The position numbers were made by a program, and so were the translations under genes. The notes beneath the pieces are model-generated. The model was not told where the DNA came from, made no database searches, and worked only from the letters and a program-made list of their open reading frames with translations. Shown here one piece after another: positions 35,803-43,985 of a stretch of 64,000 nucleotides of DNA. Source of the stretch: SM23-62 sp964575235 (GTDB lineage: Bacteria; Bacteroidota; Bacteroidia; Bacteroidales; SM23-62); NCBI GenBank assembly GCA_964575235.1, contig CAZNQG010000001.1, forward strand, positions 1 through 64,000, given 5' to 3'. Positions within the stretch are counted from its first letter, which is position 1; each line of letters begins with the position of its first letter.

Positions 35803-36855
35803 TTGAACGTTTCATTTTACAACGACGGCCGGCAGCGATTATTGCGGCCATCGGGAATAAAATGGTATAATCAAAGCAGCATCCTGAAAGGAACAAAGGC
35901 CATAACGATCCTGGCATTCCTGATACCGCACATCTGTTTGTGGGGACAGGATCCCTATTTTTCACAATTTTTCAACAGCATTCTGTACCTGAACCCTGCC
36001 TATGCGGGTGCCGCCCATCAACCCAGGATTTCGGCTGCATACCGGAACCAGATGCCGGCCCTGGGATCTCCCTGGGTAACCTATAATGCCTCCTACGACC
36101 AGCCGGTGAGGATCCTGCAGGGAGGGATCGGCATCAACATCATGAACGATGCCCAGGGCCCCGCTCTGAACCGTTTCAGTGCAGATATCCAGTATGCTTA
36201 TTTCCTTGCGGTAAATCCTACCCTGACCATCCATGCCGGCTTTCAGGCATCCTATGTGCACCGCTTCCTCAAAAGATCAGCGCTGGTGCTGCCCGAGGAA
36301 ATTGCGGATGGTACCAACACCGAGAACCTGGGGGACCTGAATAAGGGTTATCCGGATTTTGCGGTTGGATTTGTAGCCCTGACACGCATAGCCTATGCAG
36401 GCATTTCGATGCATCACCTGACGCGGCCCGATCTTTCCATGTCAAAATCGGTACGGCAGCCCCTTCCGCGGAAACTGACGGTCCACGGCGGGATCTACAT
36501 TCCCCTGTATGAGCGAAGGCTGGGCAGGGAGGTATTGAAACTCAATCCCTCTCTTGTATATCAGCACCAGGCCGGATTCAGGCAGTTGAATTACGGAATG
36601 GATGTGATTTTCAAGGATCTTTTCGCAGGAGTCTGGTTTCGCCATAGCCTTGATTTCAGGATAAGTGCATTCAGCCTGCACCTGGGCTATGATCACGATT
36701 ACTTCAGGATCGGGTATTCGTACGATTTCAGCCTGTGGAATCCCTGGAGGGATATGCGTAACACGGGTGCACATGAGCTTACATTACTGTTGAAATTAGA
36801 GAAGGGAGAGCGGTCCAGGGAAAGGTTCAGGACAATAAAGAGTCCCAAAATTTAG
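35803..36855 (+). CDS. PorP/SprF family type IX secretion membrane protein
   Basis: A PorP/SprF family outer-membrane barrel, about 320-350 residues. The mature start QDPYFSQFFNSILYLNPAYAGAAHQPRISAAYRNQ is the family signature, followed by GGIGINIMNDAQGP and repeated beta strands ending in GYSYDFSLWN. No ATG is available. An in-frame TAG at 35794-35796 closes the frame upstream, so initiation is at TTG 35803, TTG 35842 or a CTG at 35884. The CTG would give KGTKAITILAFLIPHICLWGQ, which is the best signal peptide. SprF-like proteins are usually paired with a SprB-type adhesin, but here the partner position holds gldJ. Confidence 0.85.
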   Translation: MNVSFYNDGRQRLLRPSGIKWYNQSSILKGTKAITILAFLIPHICLWGQDPYFSQFFNSILYLNPAYAGAAHQPRISAAYRNQMPALGSPWVTYNASYDQPVRILQGGIGINIMNDAQGPALNRFSADIQYAYFLAVNPTLTIHAGFQASYVHRFLKRSALVLPEEIADGTNTENLGDLNKGYPDFAVGFVALTRIAYAGISMHHLTRPDLSMSKSVRQPLPRKLTVHGGIYIPLYERRLGREVLKLNPSLVYQHQAGFRQLNYGMDVIFKDLFAGVWFRHSLDFRISAFSLHLGYDHDYFRIGYSYDFSLWNPWRDMRNTGAHELTLLLKLEKGERSRERFRTIKSPKI

Positions 36856-36898
36856 TTATTTTTGGGATGGAGCATGTGTTTTCATTGAAAAATTAAAC

Positions 36899-36906
36899 TA
36901 TATTTG
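36899..36906 (+). promoter_or_regulatory. Candidate -7 element for gldJ
   Basis: TATATTTG lies 33 bp before the gldJ ATG and matches TAnnTTTG exactly. A small hairpin (TCCCAAAA 36843-36850 with TTTTGGGA 36860-36867) precedes it and encloses the stop codon of the upstream gene. Confidence 0.45.
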
Positions 36907-36938
36907 AATATTCAGAATAGCTAATAAACCTAACAGCC

Positions 36939-38486
36939 ATGACTAGTAAGGTAAAATTTCTTCCTTTCTTGCTGACGGTCGTATTGCTTTTTGCGTCCTG
37001 CGGGGGGAAAGATATTACGCAGACGGGCAAAGAATCGACCACTACCGGATGGACTTACAACGACCCGGACTGGGGTGGGTTTGAAGTGGTGCAGGCATAC
37101 GAACAGGAAACGGGTCCGGGCCTGGTTTTCATCGAGGGCGGCTCGTTTTCAATGGGACGGACCGAACAGGATGTTCTGTACGACTGGAACAATATACCGC
37201 GCCGGGTAACGCTTACATCGTTTTATATGGATGAAACGGAAGTCAGGAATGTCGATTACCTTGAATATCTGTACTGGATCAGACGCGTATTTTCCGATAT
37301 GAGGGATGTGTACCGCCGGGCCCTGCCCGATACTCTTGTCTGGCTTGACCCGATGGGATATAACGAACCCTATGTGGAATATTACCTGCGCCACCCGGCA
37401 TACAGCCAGTACCCCGTAGTGGGCGTCAGCCATGTACAGGCCCGGGATTATGCCCTCTGGCGTACGGACAGGGTCAATGAAAAAGTACTGATCGATGAAG
37501 GCATTCTGCTTGTGGATCCGGCAGGGCAGCAGGGCGCCGAACATTTCAATACCGATGCCTACCTGGCCGGGCAGTACATTGGGCTTGTAGGGGAAAACCT
37601 TCCGAGCCTCCGCCCGACCAACCCGGCCGAAGGAGGGGCGGACGGCGCCACGGATCCGAGCGGCGAAGGCCGGCCGGTCCGTATGGAAGACGGGCTCCTG
37701 TTCCCGAAGTACAGGCTCCCGACCGAAGCGGAATGGGAATTTGCCGCGCTGGGCCTGATCGGGAATACATTTGAAGAAAGGCTATGGGAAAGAAGGATAT
37801 ACCCCTGGAACGGTCACAGCGTACGCATGCACCCGGATGAGGTGAGGGCTCATACCGGTGAAATGAGGGCCAACTTCGTAAGGGGGCGCGGCGACTACAT
37901 GGGAATGGCAGGCGACCTGAACGACAATGCCGCCATTACGGCACCGGTTTATTCCTTCTGGCCAAACGATTACGGGCTTTATTGCATGGCCGGCAACGTG
38001 AACGAGTGGGTAGCGGACGTATACCGCCCCTCATCGCTCCAGGATGTCAGCGATTTCAGGCCGTTTCGTGGTAATGTATTCGAGACCCTTCAGCGTGACG
38101 AGACCGGGGCCATTGTACCCAAGGACAGGTACGGCAACCTTCAGAAGCGCGAACTGGATGCATCCGATGTCAAGGAATACACGCAGAACTACCGCCAGGC
38201 TGATTACCGTGACTTCAAGGACGGGGACCTCAATTCCAGCATTTATTTCCGGGAAGAGGAAACCGACAGCGTGAGTGCCGCCTCGAGGGCCATGTATTCC
38301 CAGTACCAGCAGGATATAACCTCCCTTGTCAACAACCGCGCAAGGGTGTACAAAGGCGGATCCTGGAAAGACCGTGCCTACTGGCTCAGCCCCGGAACCC
38401 GCAGGTTCCTTGACGAGCAGGCCGCGCGCAACGACCTGGGTTTCCGATGCGCCATGACGAGGGTCGGAAGTCCCGCTGGAATGTAG
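36939..38486 (+). CDS. gldJ: Gliding motility / type IX secretion lipoprotein GldJ
   Basis: A 515-residue lipoprotein (lipobox LLFASC) with a formylglycine-generating-enzyme (SUMF1) fold that has lost enzyme function. Motifs are GLVFIEGGSFSMGRTEQD, FYMDETEVRNVDYLEYLYWIRRVF, PVVGVSHVQARDYALWRTDRVNE, RLPTEAEWEFAALG, YCMAGNVNEWVADVY and VYKGGSWKDRAYWLSPGTRRFLDE. The last part, with YRQADYRDFKDGD, is characteristic of GldJ, which in gliding Bacteroidota stabilises GldK and the secretion machine. I prefer GldJ over GldK because of length and because GldJ is encoded beside porU/porV in Flavobacterium. Confidence 0.85.
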   Translation: MTSKVKFLPFLLTVVLLFASCGGKDITQTGKESTTTGWTYNDPDWGGFEVVQAYEQETGPGLVFIEGGSFSMGRTEQDVLYDWNNIPRRVTLTSFYMDETEVRNVDYLEYLYWIRRVFSDMRDVYRRALPDTLVWLDPMGYNEPYVEYYLRHPAYSQYPVVGVSHVQARDYALWRTDRVNEKVLIDEGILLVDPAGQQGAEHFNTDAYLAGQYIGLVGENLPSLRPTNPAEGGADGATDPSGEGRPVRMEDGLLFPKYRLPTEAEWEFAALGLIGNTFEERLWERRIYPWNGHSVRMHPDEVRAHTGEMRANFVRGRGDYMGMAGDLNDNAAITAPVYSFWPNDYGLYCMAGNVNEWVADVYRPSSLQDVSDFRPFRGNVFETLQRDETGAIVPKDRYGNLQKRELDASDVKEYTQNYRQADYRDFKDGDLNSSIYFREEETDSVSAASRAMYSQYQQDITSLVNNRARVYKGGSWKDRAYWLSPGTRRFLDEQAARNDLGFRCAMTRVGSPAGM

Positions 38487-38504
38487 GATCGAAACTAGGA
38501 CATG

Positions 38505-38541
38505 AAAAAAACCTTCCCGGCAGGATCGGGAAGGTTTTTTT
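38505..38541 (+). terminator. Strong rho-independent terminator after gldJ
   Basis: A perfect 15-bp stem, 38505-38519 with 38527-38541, has a 7-base loop (GCAGGAT). The left arm starts with seven A and the right arm ends in seven T, so the same structure can stop transcripts from either side. Its T-tract runs directly into the -7 element of the next gene. Confidence 0.9.
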
Positions 38542-38549
38542 TATCTTTG
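38542..38549 (+). promoter_or_regulatory. Candidate -7 element for murF
   Basis: TATCTTTG matches TAnnTTTG exactly and ends 7 bp before the murF ATG. Its first base is the end of the gldJ terminator T-tract, so terminator and promoter share bases. The predicted RNA start is at or next to the ATG. Confidence 0.5.
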
Positions 38550-38556
38550 CACATCC

Positions 38557-39855
38557 ATGGAGACAACCTCTTTATACGGTCTGTTTAGCCGTTATCCTCG
38601 TGTTGTAACGGATTCCAGGAGCGCTGTAAAGGATTCGATCTTTTTCGGCCTGCGCGGGCAGCGTTTCAACGGGAACAGGTTTGCACGCGAAGCCCTGAAA
38701 AACGGCGCTGCTTACGCCGTGGTGGATGACCCGGAAGTGGTTGATGGAGAGCGTTATATCCTGGTAAGGGACAGCCTGCTGGCACTGCAGGAGCTTGCCG
38801 CATACCACCGCGGCCGACTCGGAATTCCGCTGGTCGCCATCACCGGTTCAAACGGGAAGACGACCACGAAAGAAATTGCGGCAGGCATCCTGTCTACCAG
38901 CTATAGGGTATCAGCAACCTGCGGGAACCTTAACAACCACATAGGCGTTCCCCTGACGGTTCTGGGAATGGACCGCAATACCCAGGTCGGCATGGTGGAA
39001 ATGGGCGCAAACCATTCCGGGGAAATCGCAATGCTTTGCCGGCTGGCGAGGCCGGATCACGGACTGATTACCAACATCGGCCGGGCCCACCTGGAAGGAT
39101 TTGGAAACCTGGAAGGGGTAAAGAGGGCCAAAGGGGAACTTTACGTTTACCTGGAGGAGAACGGGGGACTCATATTCTGCAATGCGGAGGACCGGACCCT
39201 GAAGGAAATGCTGGCGGATTTGCGTACAGGAATACGCTATTATGGCCGGGGAGAAGAAACCCTTTGCTCCGGGGAGGTTCTCGCCGGGGATCCCTTCCTG
39301 AGCGTCCGGCTGGATATTCCCGGAAAGGCTGCCCTGAAGGTTGAAACGGGATTGGTCGGCAATTACAACCTGGAAAACATACTCGCCGCAGTGGCGATCG
39401 GACTTCATTTCGGGATCGATCCCCGGCAGATTGAGCAAACCCTGCGGGGATGGTCATCCGGGGACAACCGTTCCCAGCGCATTGAAACGGACCGAAACGT
39501 CCTGGTCATGGATGCCTACAACGCCAATCCTACCAGCATGGAGGCCGCCCTGGAGAGTTTCAACCGGCAGATCCATCCGCGGAAGGTTCTGATACTCGGG
39601 GATATGCTCGAACTGGGGGAAAATACAGGTCCCGCGCACAGCGGCGTTCTGGAATGCATCCGGGGAATGGATTGCAGCGAGGTTTTTCTTGTGGGACCGG
39701 CTTTTGCATCCGTGCCGGTGCCCGAAGGGATCCGGGTGTTCCAATCCGTGGAGGAACTGGATGGCTGGCTTGCCCGCCACCCCCTACAGGACAGCCTTGT
39801 CCTGCTGAAAGCATCCAGGGGAATGGGACTGGAACGGCTGAAAGACAGGCTTTGA
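38557..39855 (+). CDS. murF: UDP-N-acetylmuramoyl-tripeptide--D-alanyl-D-alanine ligase
   Basis: A 432-residue Mur ligase that adds D-Ala-D-Ala to the UDP-MurNAc tripeptide, the last cytoplasmic peptide step of peptidoglycan precursor synthesis. Seen in order are an N-terminal substrate domain (VTDSRSAVKDSIFFGLRGQRFNGNRF), the ATP P-loop ITGSNGKTTTKEI (about residue 95), VGMVEMGANHSGEI, TNIGRAHLEGFG, and the C-terminal VMDAYNANPTSMEAALESF with LGDMLELGE. Length fits. The promoter is fused to the upstream terminator, and no ribosome-binding site can be recognised. Confidence 0.96.
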   Translation: METTSLYGLFSRYPRVVTDSRSAVKDSIFFGLRGQRFNGNRFAREALKNGAAYAVVDDPEVVDGERYILVRDSLLALQELAAYHRGRLGIPLVAITGSNGKTTTKEIAAGILSTSYRVSATCGNLNNHIGVPLTVLGMDRNTQVGMVEMGANHSGEIAMLCRLARPDHGLITNIGRAHLEGFGNLEGVKRAKGELYVYLEENGGLIFCNAEDRTLKEMLADLRTGIRYYGRGEETLCSGEVLAGDPFLSVRLDIPGKAALKVETGLVGNYNLENILAAVAIGLHFGIDPRQIEQTLRGWSSGDNRSQRIETDRNVLVMDAYNANPTSMEAALESFNRQIHPRKVLILGDMLELGENTGPAHSGVLECIRGMDCSEVFLVGPAFASVPVPEGIRVFQSVEELDGWLARHPLQDSLVLLKASRGMGLERLKDRL

Positions 39856-39877
39856 GGAAAATTTTAAGTACGATGAT

Positions 39878-40546
39878 ATGGCTCAGAAAGTAACGGAATA
39901 CTACGGAAAACTGATGGGGCTGCGCTACAAGTCCCATCCCTGGCACGGACTGGATATCGGCCCGGAAGCACCGGAGGTCCTGACCTGCTACATTGAAATG
40001 GTACCGGTCGATACGGTCAAGTACGAGGTGGACAAGGTCTCTGGCTATCTCAAGATCGACCGACCCCAGAAGTACAGCAATCAGGTGCCCTGCCTCTATG
40101 GTTTCATTCCCCAGACATACAGCGGCGACCTTGTGGGAAGGTTCGGGACAGGAGAGGGGGAAGACAAGGTCATGGGAGACGGGGATCCCATCGATATCTG
40201 CGTTCTCACCGAGAAGGAAATCTCGCACGGGGACATCCTGGTGCGTGCGCGTCCGATCGGAAGTTTCCGGATGATCGACAACAAGCAGGCGGACGATAAA
40301 ATCATAGCTGTGCTTCATAACGATGCGGTTTACGGGGAATACAAGGACATCTCGGATGTGCCCCCCAAGGTGCTGGACCGCCTGAAGCATTATTTCCTAA
40401 CCTACAAGGACCTTCCCGGGGAGGAGAGGGATTGCTACATCACCACCGTGCGGGGCATAAAGGAGACTCAGGAACTGATCAACCTCGCCATAGAAGACTA
40501 CCATACGAAGTTCGCGGGACTTGAATCCATGCTTTCTACGCTCTGA
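39878..40546 (+). CDS. ppa: Inorganic pyrophosphatase (family I)
   Basis: A 222-residue soluble pyrophosphatase that hydrolyses PPi to drive biosynthetic reactions. The acidic metal-binding motif GDGDPIDICVLTE and the preceding CLYGFIPQTYSGDLVG are the family I signature. KVLDRLKHYFLTYKDLP and a C-terminal TKFAGLE end the protein. The C-terminal extension and the N-terminal YYGKLMGLRYKSHPWHGL are those of the Bacteroidota-type enzyme, longer than the E. coli enzyme of about 175. It follows murF after 22 bp on the same strand. Confidence 0.93.
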   Translation: MAQKVTEYYGKLMGLRYKSHPWHGLDIGPEAPEVLTCYIEMVPVDTVKYEVDKVSGYLKIDRPQKYSNQVPCLYGFIPQTYSGDLVGRFGTGEGEDKVMGDGDPIDICVLTEKEISHGDILVRARPIGSFRMIDNKQADDKIIAVLHNDAVYGEYKDISDVPPKVLDRLKHYFLTYKDLPGEERDCYITTVRGIKETQELINLAIEDYHTKFAGLESMLSTL

Positions 40547-40566
40547 TCAGGCCGGTACCGGAGGCT

Positions 40567-41004
40567 TCAGGAAAGGAAAATGTCCAGGGTGGAGGGTACG
40601 TTGGGCTGCGTGTCCAGGTACTTCGAGAGGGTGGACAGGATGACTTTAGGGTGAACGGGTTTAAGCAGGAATTCTCCGCAGTTCAACTTTTTCATCAGGT
40701 GCTTGTATTCGGGTTGGTTCAGGGCCGAATATACGATGATGGGAAGGTCTTCCCGGTATTTCCGGATCAGGCGTGTGGCTTCAACGCCGTTCATGTCCGG
40801 CATCCGTATATCCATGATAATCAATTGTATATCCGGATACTCGATACAGGCTGTGAAGGCCTCTGAGCCATCGTAGGCAGTGTAAATCTTGATACCGGTG
40901 GGATTCAGTATCCCGCTGAGAAGGGCGTGAGCCGCAGGATCGTCGTCAGCTATCAGGATACTTCGGTTTTTCCAGTCCGGCATCAAGGATTGATCGATTT
41001 TCAT
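40567..41004 (-). CDS. Single-domain response regulator
   Basis: A 145-residue receiver-only protein. The acidic pocket is IADDDP (residues 18-23), the phospho-acceptor is D65 in IMDIRMPDMNG, the switch residue is the S of VYSALNQ, and the conserved lysine lies in LLKPVHP. There is no output domain, so it signals by protein contact, phosphate relay or to a partner kinase. No histidine kinase lies within the window. It converges on ppa across a CCGGTACCGG palindrome at about 40551-40560. Confidence 0.9.
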   Translation of the reverse strand: MKIDQSLMPDWKNRSILIADDDPAAHALLSGILNPTGIKIYTAYDGSEAFTACIEYPDIQLIIMDIRMPDMNGVEATRLIRKYREDLPIIVYSALNQPEYKHLMKKLNCGEFLLKPVHPKVILSTLSKYLDTQPNVPSTLDIFLS

Positions 41005-41107
41005 CGAAATTTACTAAAATAAATTCCAACGGACAGGAATCGGCCCATAACTTTTCAACGGCCTCACCGGATTATGAACAGCATGGGCACTGTAAAACAC
41101 GGTATAC

Positions 41108-42130
41108 TTAGAAATCAAGCTCTTCGAAGCGTTTTATCCCTTTGATAAAAAAATTAAAAACGATGCTTTTTCGGTACATTTCCGGGTGCATGGACAGGGT
41201 GCAGAGATCCAGATTCCTTCTGCGAAGCCTGCGTATGGAAGGGATATGCCCGAGCAGGAACAGGTGCGCTTTTATGACCGCGCTGAAGTTCCTGAATTCC
41301 AGTCTTGCCAGGAACTGGACCATGGAGATGTAATCCAGGATAAGTCTCGGGAAGAGCACCCGGAACAACCTGTGAAAAGGCAGGTTCTTGTAAAGGAGGA
41401 TGATGTTGTTCCTGAAATTCAGGTAGGTTTTCTTGTGGTCTTTCTTGGGGAGGGTCCCTCCTCCGATGTGAAAGACGGTGGATTCGTGGCAGAACCTTAC
41501 ACGGTACCCCATGCTTTTGATCCTCCAGCACAGATCGATCTCCTCCATGTGGGCAAAGAAAAAGGGATCCAGTCCCCCGGCCTCTCTGTACAGGTCCGAC
41601 CGGATCATCAGGCAGGCTCCGGAGGCCCAGAAAATGTCAATGTCCCGGTCATACTGACCGTGGTCGTCCTCCAGAACGTTGAATATCCTTCCCCTGCAGA
41701 AAGGGTAACCGTATTTGTCAAGGAATCCTCCGGCGGCTCCGGCATGTTCAAATGCCTCCCGGTGGTGCCATGAGCGGATCTTGGGACCGCAGGCACCCGT
41801 CGATGGATCAGCGTCAAGGGTACGGTACATGGGTTCCAGCCAGTTTTCCGTCACCTCGACATCGGAATTCATCAGTATGTAATACGGTGCTTCGATTTCC
41901 GCCAGCGCACGGTTATAGCCTTCGGCGAATCCGTAATTCCTTTCGAGTTCAAGTACCCGGACCGAGGGAAAATCCCTGCCCAGAAGCTCCGTAGAGGCAT
42001 CGGTCGAACCGTTGTCGGCCACCCAGATCTCGGCCAGTTCCGGGTTCGTATACCGGAGCATGGGCGGGAGGAAACGCTGCAGGAAATCAGCTCCGTTCCA
42101 ATTCAGTATGACAACGGCAACTTCAGCCAA
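41108..42130 (-). CDS. Glycosyltransferase family 2, rhamnosyltransferase-like
   Basis: A 340-residue GT2 enzyme. The GT-A motifs are VVILNWNGADFLQRFLPPML, WVADNGSTDAS, LELERNYGFAEGYNRALAEIEAPYYILMNSDVEV (DxD-like metal motif NSD) and AHMEEIDLCWRIKSMGYRVRFCHESTVFHIGGGTLPK (the ED...R catalytic region and the GG/H motif). The C-terminal part is basic and hydrophobic and probably membrane-peripheral. It starts at TTG: no in-frame ATG exists between the TAG upstream and this codon. It follows the LpxL-like acyltransferase, so it may act on a lipid-linked glycan. Confidence 0.87.
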   Translation of the reverse strand: MAEVAVVILNWNGADFLQRFLPPMLRYTNPELAEIWVADNGSTDASTELLGRDFPSVRVLELERNYGFAEGYNRALAEIEAPYYILMNSDVEVTENWLEPMYRTLDADPSTGACGPKIRSWHHREAFEHAGAAGGFLDKYGYPFCRGRIFNVLEDDHGQYDRDIDIFWASGACLMIRSDLYREAGGLDPFFFAHMEEIDLCWRIKSMGYRVRFCHESTVFHIGGGTLPKKDHKKTYLNFRNNIILLYKNLPFHRLFRVLFPRLILDYISMVQFLARLEFRNFSAVIKAHLFLLGHIPSIRRLRRRNLDLCTLSMHPEMYRKSIVFNFFIKGIKRFEELDF

Positions 42131-42188
42131 TCTGAGAACTTTAGGGGCCTAAAATACGACAAATATCTGATTCGGGATTATACATACG

Positions 42189-43097
42189 TCATTCGGAACG
42201 GCCTGTCTTTTCCCTTTCCGCCAGTTTCTTCGGGGTCAGTTTCCAGCGCCTGTGTGTCCAGAGCCAGTACTGGGGATGCTCGCGTATGCTTCTTTCCAGG
42301 GCGCGGATGAAAAGATCGGTTATTTCATGGGGACCGGTCGCTTCCGGTTTTTCGCAAAGCGGGACCAGGTCAATGACATAACGGCCCCTTCCGACTTTTC
42401 TCATGGAATAGTAAACGACGGGAAGTCCGGTCTTCAACGCAAGCTTTTCGGCACCCATGAACCAGGGGGTCAACTGATTCATGAAGGGGGACCAGTACTG
42501 GATTTCTTCCCAGACGGGGGACTGGTCGCTGATCAGGCCGTAACCGGCCAACCTGCCTTCCTGCTGGTCCTGCAACACCCTGCGGAGGGTTCCCCTCATG
42601 GTAATCAGTTCCACTCCGTGCCTTTCCCTTGCTTTTTTCATAAACCGGTCGAAGTACTTGTTGTGGAGGGGCTTGTAAACGGCCATTGCCTGCTGCGGTG
42701 CACTGTCGCTTATGGCGACGGTCCATTCCCAGTTGTTGTAATGAGCCAGCATTCCGATCAGTCCCAAGCCCCGGAGGTGGTAATCCAGGAGCAGTTCCGG
42801 GTTGCTGTATTGTATCCTGTTGCGGAGTCCCCTGCGCGAGATCGTCCGCATTTTAATCACCTCGAACATAATATCCGTGAAATGCCGGTAGAATTTCCTG
42901 GCGATGGCCCTTCTTTCCTGTTCGGATTTCTCCGGGAAGGCATTCCTGAGGTTTTCCATTACCACCCTTTTACGGTAGCCCACTACGTAATAAAGGACGG
43001 GGTAAAGCATGTCTGACAGGCCGTATAGTACAGGGAACGGCAGAATGGAAAGGGAAAAAAGGAGCGGGGCGGTCAGATGGAAAAGGATTGCGTTCAT
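42189..43097 (-). CDS. LpxL/HtrB family lipid A acyltransferase-like protein
   Basis: A 302-residue membrane acyltransferase of the LpxL/LpxM type that adds secondary acyl chains to lipid A. An N-terminal hydrophobic segment (ILFHLTAPLLFSLSILPFPVLYGL) precedes NAFPEKSEQERRAIARKFYRHF, LGLIGMLAHYNNWEW with the HxxxxE catalytic pair, SDQSPVWEEIQYWSPFMN, and GLPVVYYSMRKVGRGRYVIDL. The start ATG overlaps the stop of the inositol-phosphatase gene by 4 bp, so they are translationally coupled. The Bacteroidota lipid A usually has five acyl chains and a single such enzyme. Confidence 0.88.
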   Translation of the reverse strand: MNAILFHLTAPLLFSLSILPFPVLYGLSDMLYPVLYYVVGYRKRVVMENLRNAFPEKSEQERRAIARKFYRHFTDIMFEVIKMRTISRRGLRNRIQYSNPELLLDYHLRGLGLIGMLAHYNNWEWTVAISDSAPQQAMAVYKPLHNKYFDRFMKKARERHGVELITMRGTLRRVLQDQQEGRLAGYGLISDQSPVWEEIQYWSPFMNQLTPWFMGAEKLALKTGLPVVYYSMRKVGRGRYVIDLVPLCEKPEATGPHEITDLFIRALERSIREHPQYWLWTHRRWKLTPKKLAEREKTGRSE

Positions 43098-43900
43098 GGG
43101 CGTTTTATTGTGCCGAACAGATTACGGATCACCTGCTTGAACTCCTCAAATACATTTGCATTGGTTGCGATTATGGTACCGCCGTGAAGCCAGTTGTTCA
43201 TTCCGTAAAAATCGCATACCTTTCCCCCGGCCTGTTCCAGAATGAAGGTGCCGGCCGCCACGTCCCAGGCATTGAGCCCGTATTCGTAAAATGCCTCGAA
43301 CCGGCCGCAGGCTACGTAGGCAAGGTCGGTTGCCGCTGAACCGAGCCTGCGCAGTCCGTGGGAATTTTGCATGAAGTAGCGCACCGAATCCATGAAGGGA
43401 TCCAATCGGTCAAAATAGGTATAGGGAAAGCCGGTTGCGATCAGGGAATCACTGACTCTGGATGTTTCGGTCACACGGATCTCTTCACCGTCCAGGTAAG
43501 CTGCACTTCCCTTCCAGGCATAAAAGAATTCCCGGAATCCCAGCTCGTATACGATGCCCATAACGATTTCACCACGGTTTGAAAGGGCTATGCTGATGGC
43601 ATAAGGGGGTAGCCCGTGGATGAAATTCGTGGTGCCGTCGAGGGGATCGATGATCCACTGCCATTCCTCGCCGGACTGTCCTGCCGTTCCTTCTTCCGCA
43701 ATGAATCCTGCTTCCGGCAGGAGTTTACCCAATCCCCCGACAAGCATCTTCTCGGCGCCGGTGTCCACGTGGGTGACGTAATTCTGTCTTCCCTTGGCCT
43801 CGAAATCCGTAGATGAAAACTTTTTCCGCTCATCCAGGATAAACCCGCCGGTTTCCCTGACAATGTTGATTGCTTGCCTGCAGAGTTTTTCCAGGTCCAT
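43094..43900 (-). CDS. Inositol monophosphatase family protein
   Basis: A 268-residue lithium-sensitive phosphatase of the SuhB/IMPase family with the metal-binding motifs FIAEEGTAGQ, WIIDPLDGTTNFIHGLPPYAISIAL and AWDVAAGTFILEQAGGKVCDF. These proteins hydrolyse inositol-1-phosphate, and some also remove phosphate from PAP, fructose bisphosphate or histidinol phosphate; the substrate here is not resolved. Four bases of overlap with the LpxL-like gene point to coupled expression in a possible envelope operon. Confidence 0.92.
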   Translation of the reverse strand: MDLEKLCRQAINIVRETGGFILDERKKFSSTDFEAKGRQNYVTHVDTGAEKMLVGGLGKLLPEAGFIAEEGTAGQSGEEWQWIIDPLDGTTNFIHGLPPYAISIALSNRGEIVMGIVYELGFREFFYAWKGSAAYLDGEEIRVTETSRVSDSLIATGFPYTYFDRLDPFMDSVRYFMQNSHGLRRLGSAATDLAYVACGRFEAFYEYGLNAWDVAAGTFILEQAGGKVCDFYGMNNWLHGGTIIATNANVFEEFKQVIRNLFGTIKRP

Positions 43901-43985
43901 GCGATCGATGTTGAAAACGGGTCAAAATTAGACAAAATCCTCCGGACGGAATTGCAAAAGGCTTTACGGGCTGTCCGAAGGGCAA

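Noticed and set aside
37021..38486. Active formylglycine-generating enzyme (sulfatase activator)
   Set aside because: The SUMF1-like domain lies in a lipoprotein next to PorU, and I do not see the paired active-site cysteines; GldJ fits better.
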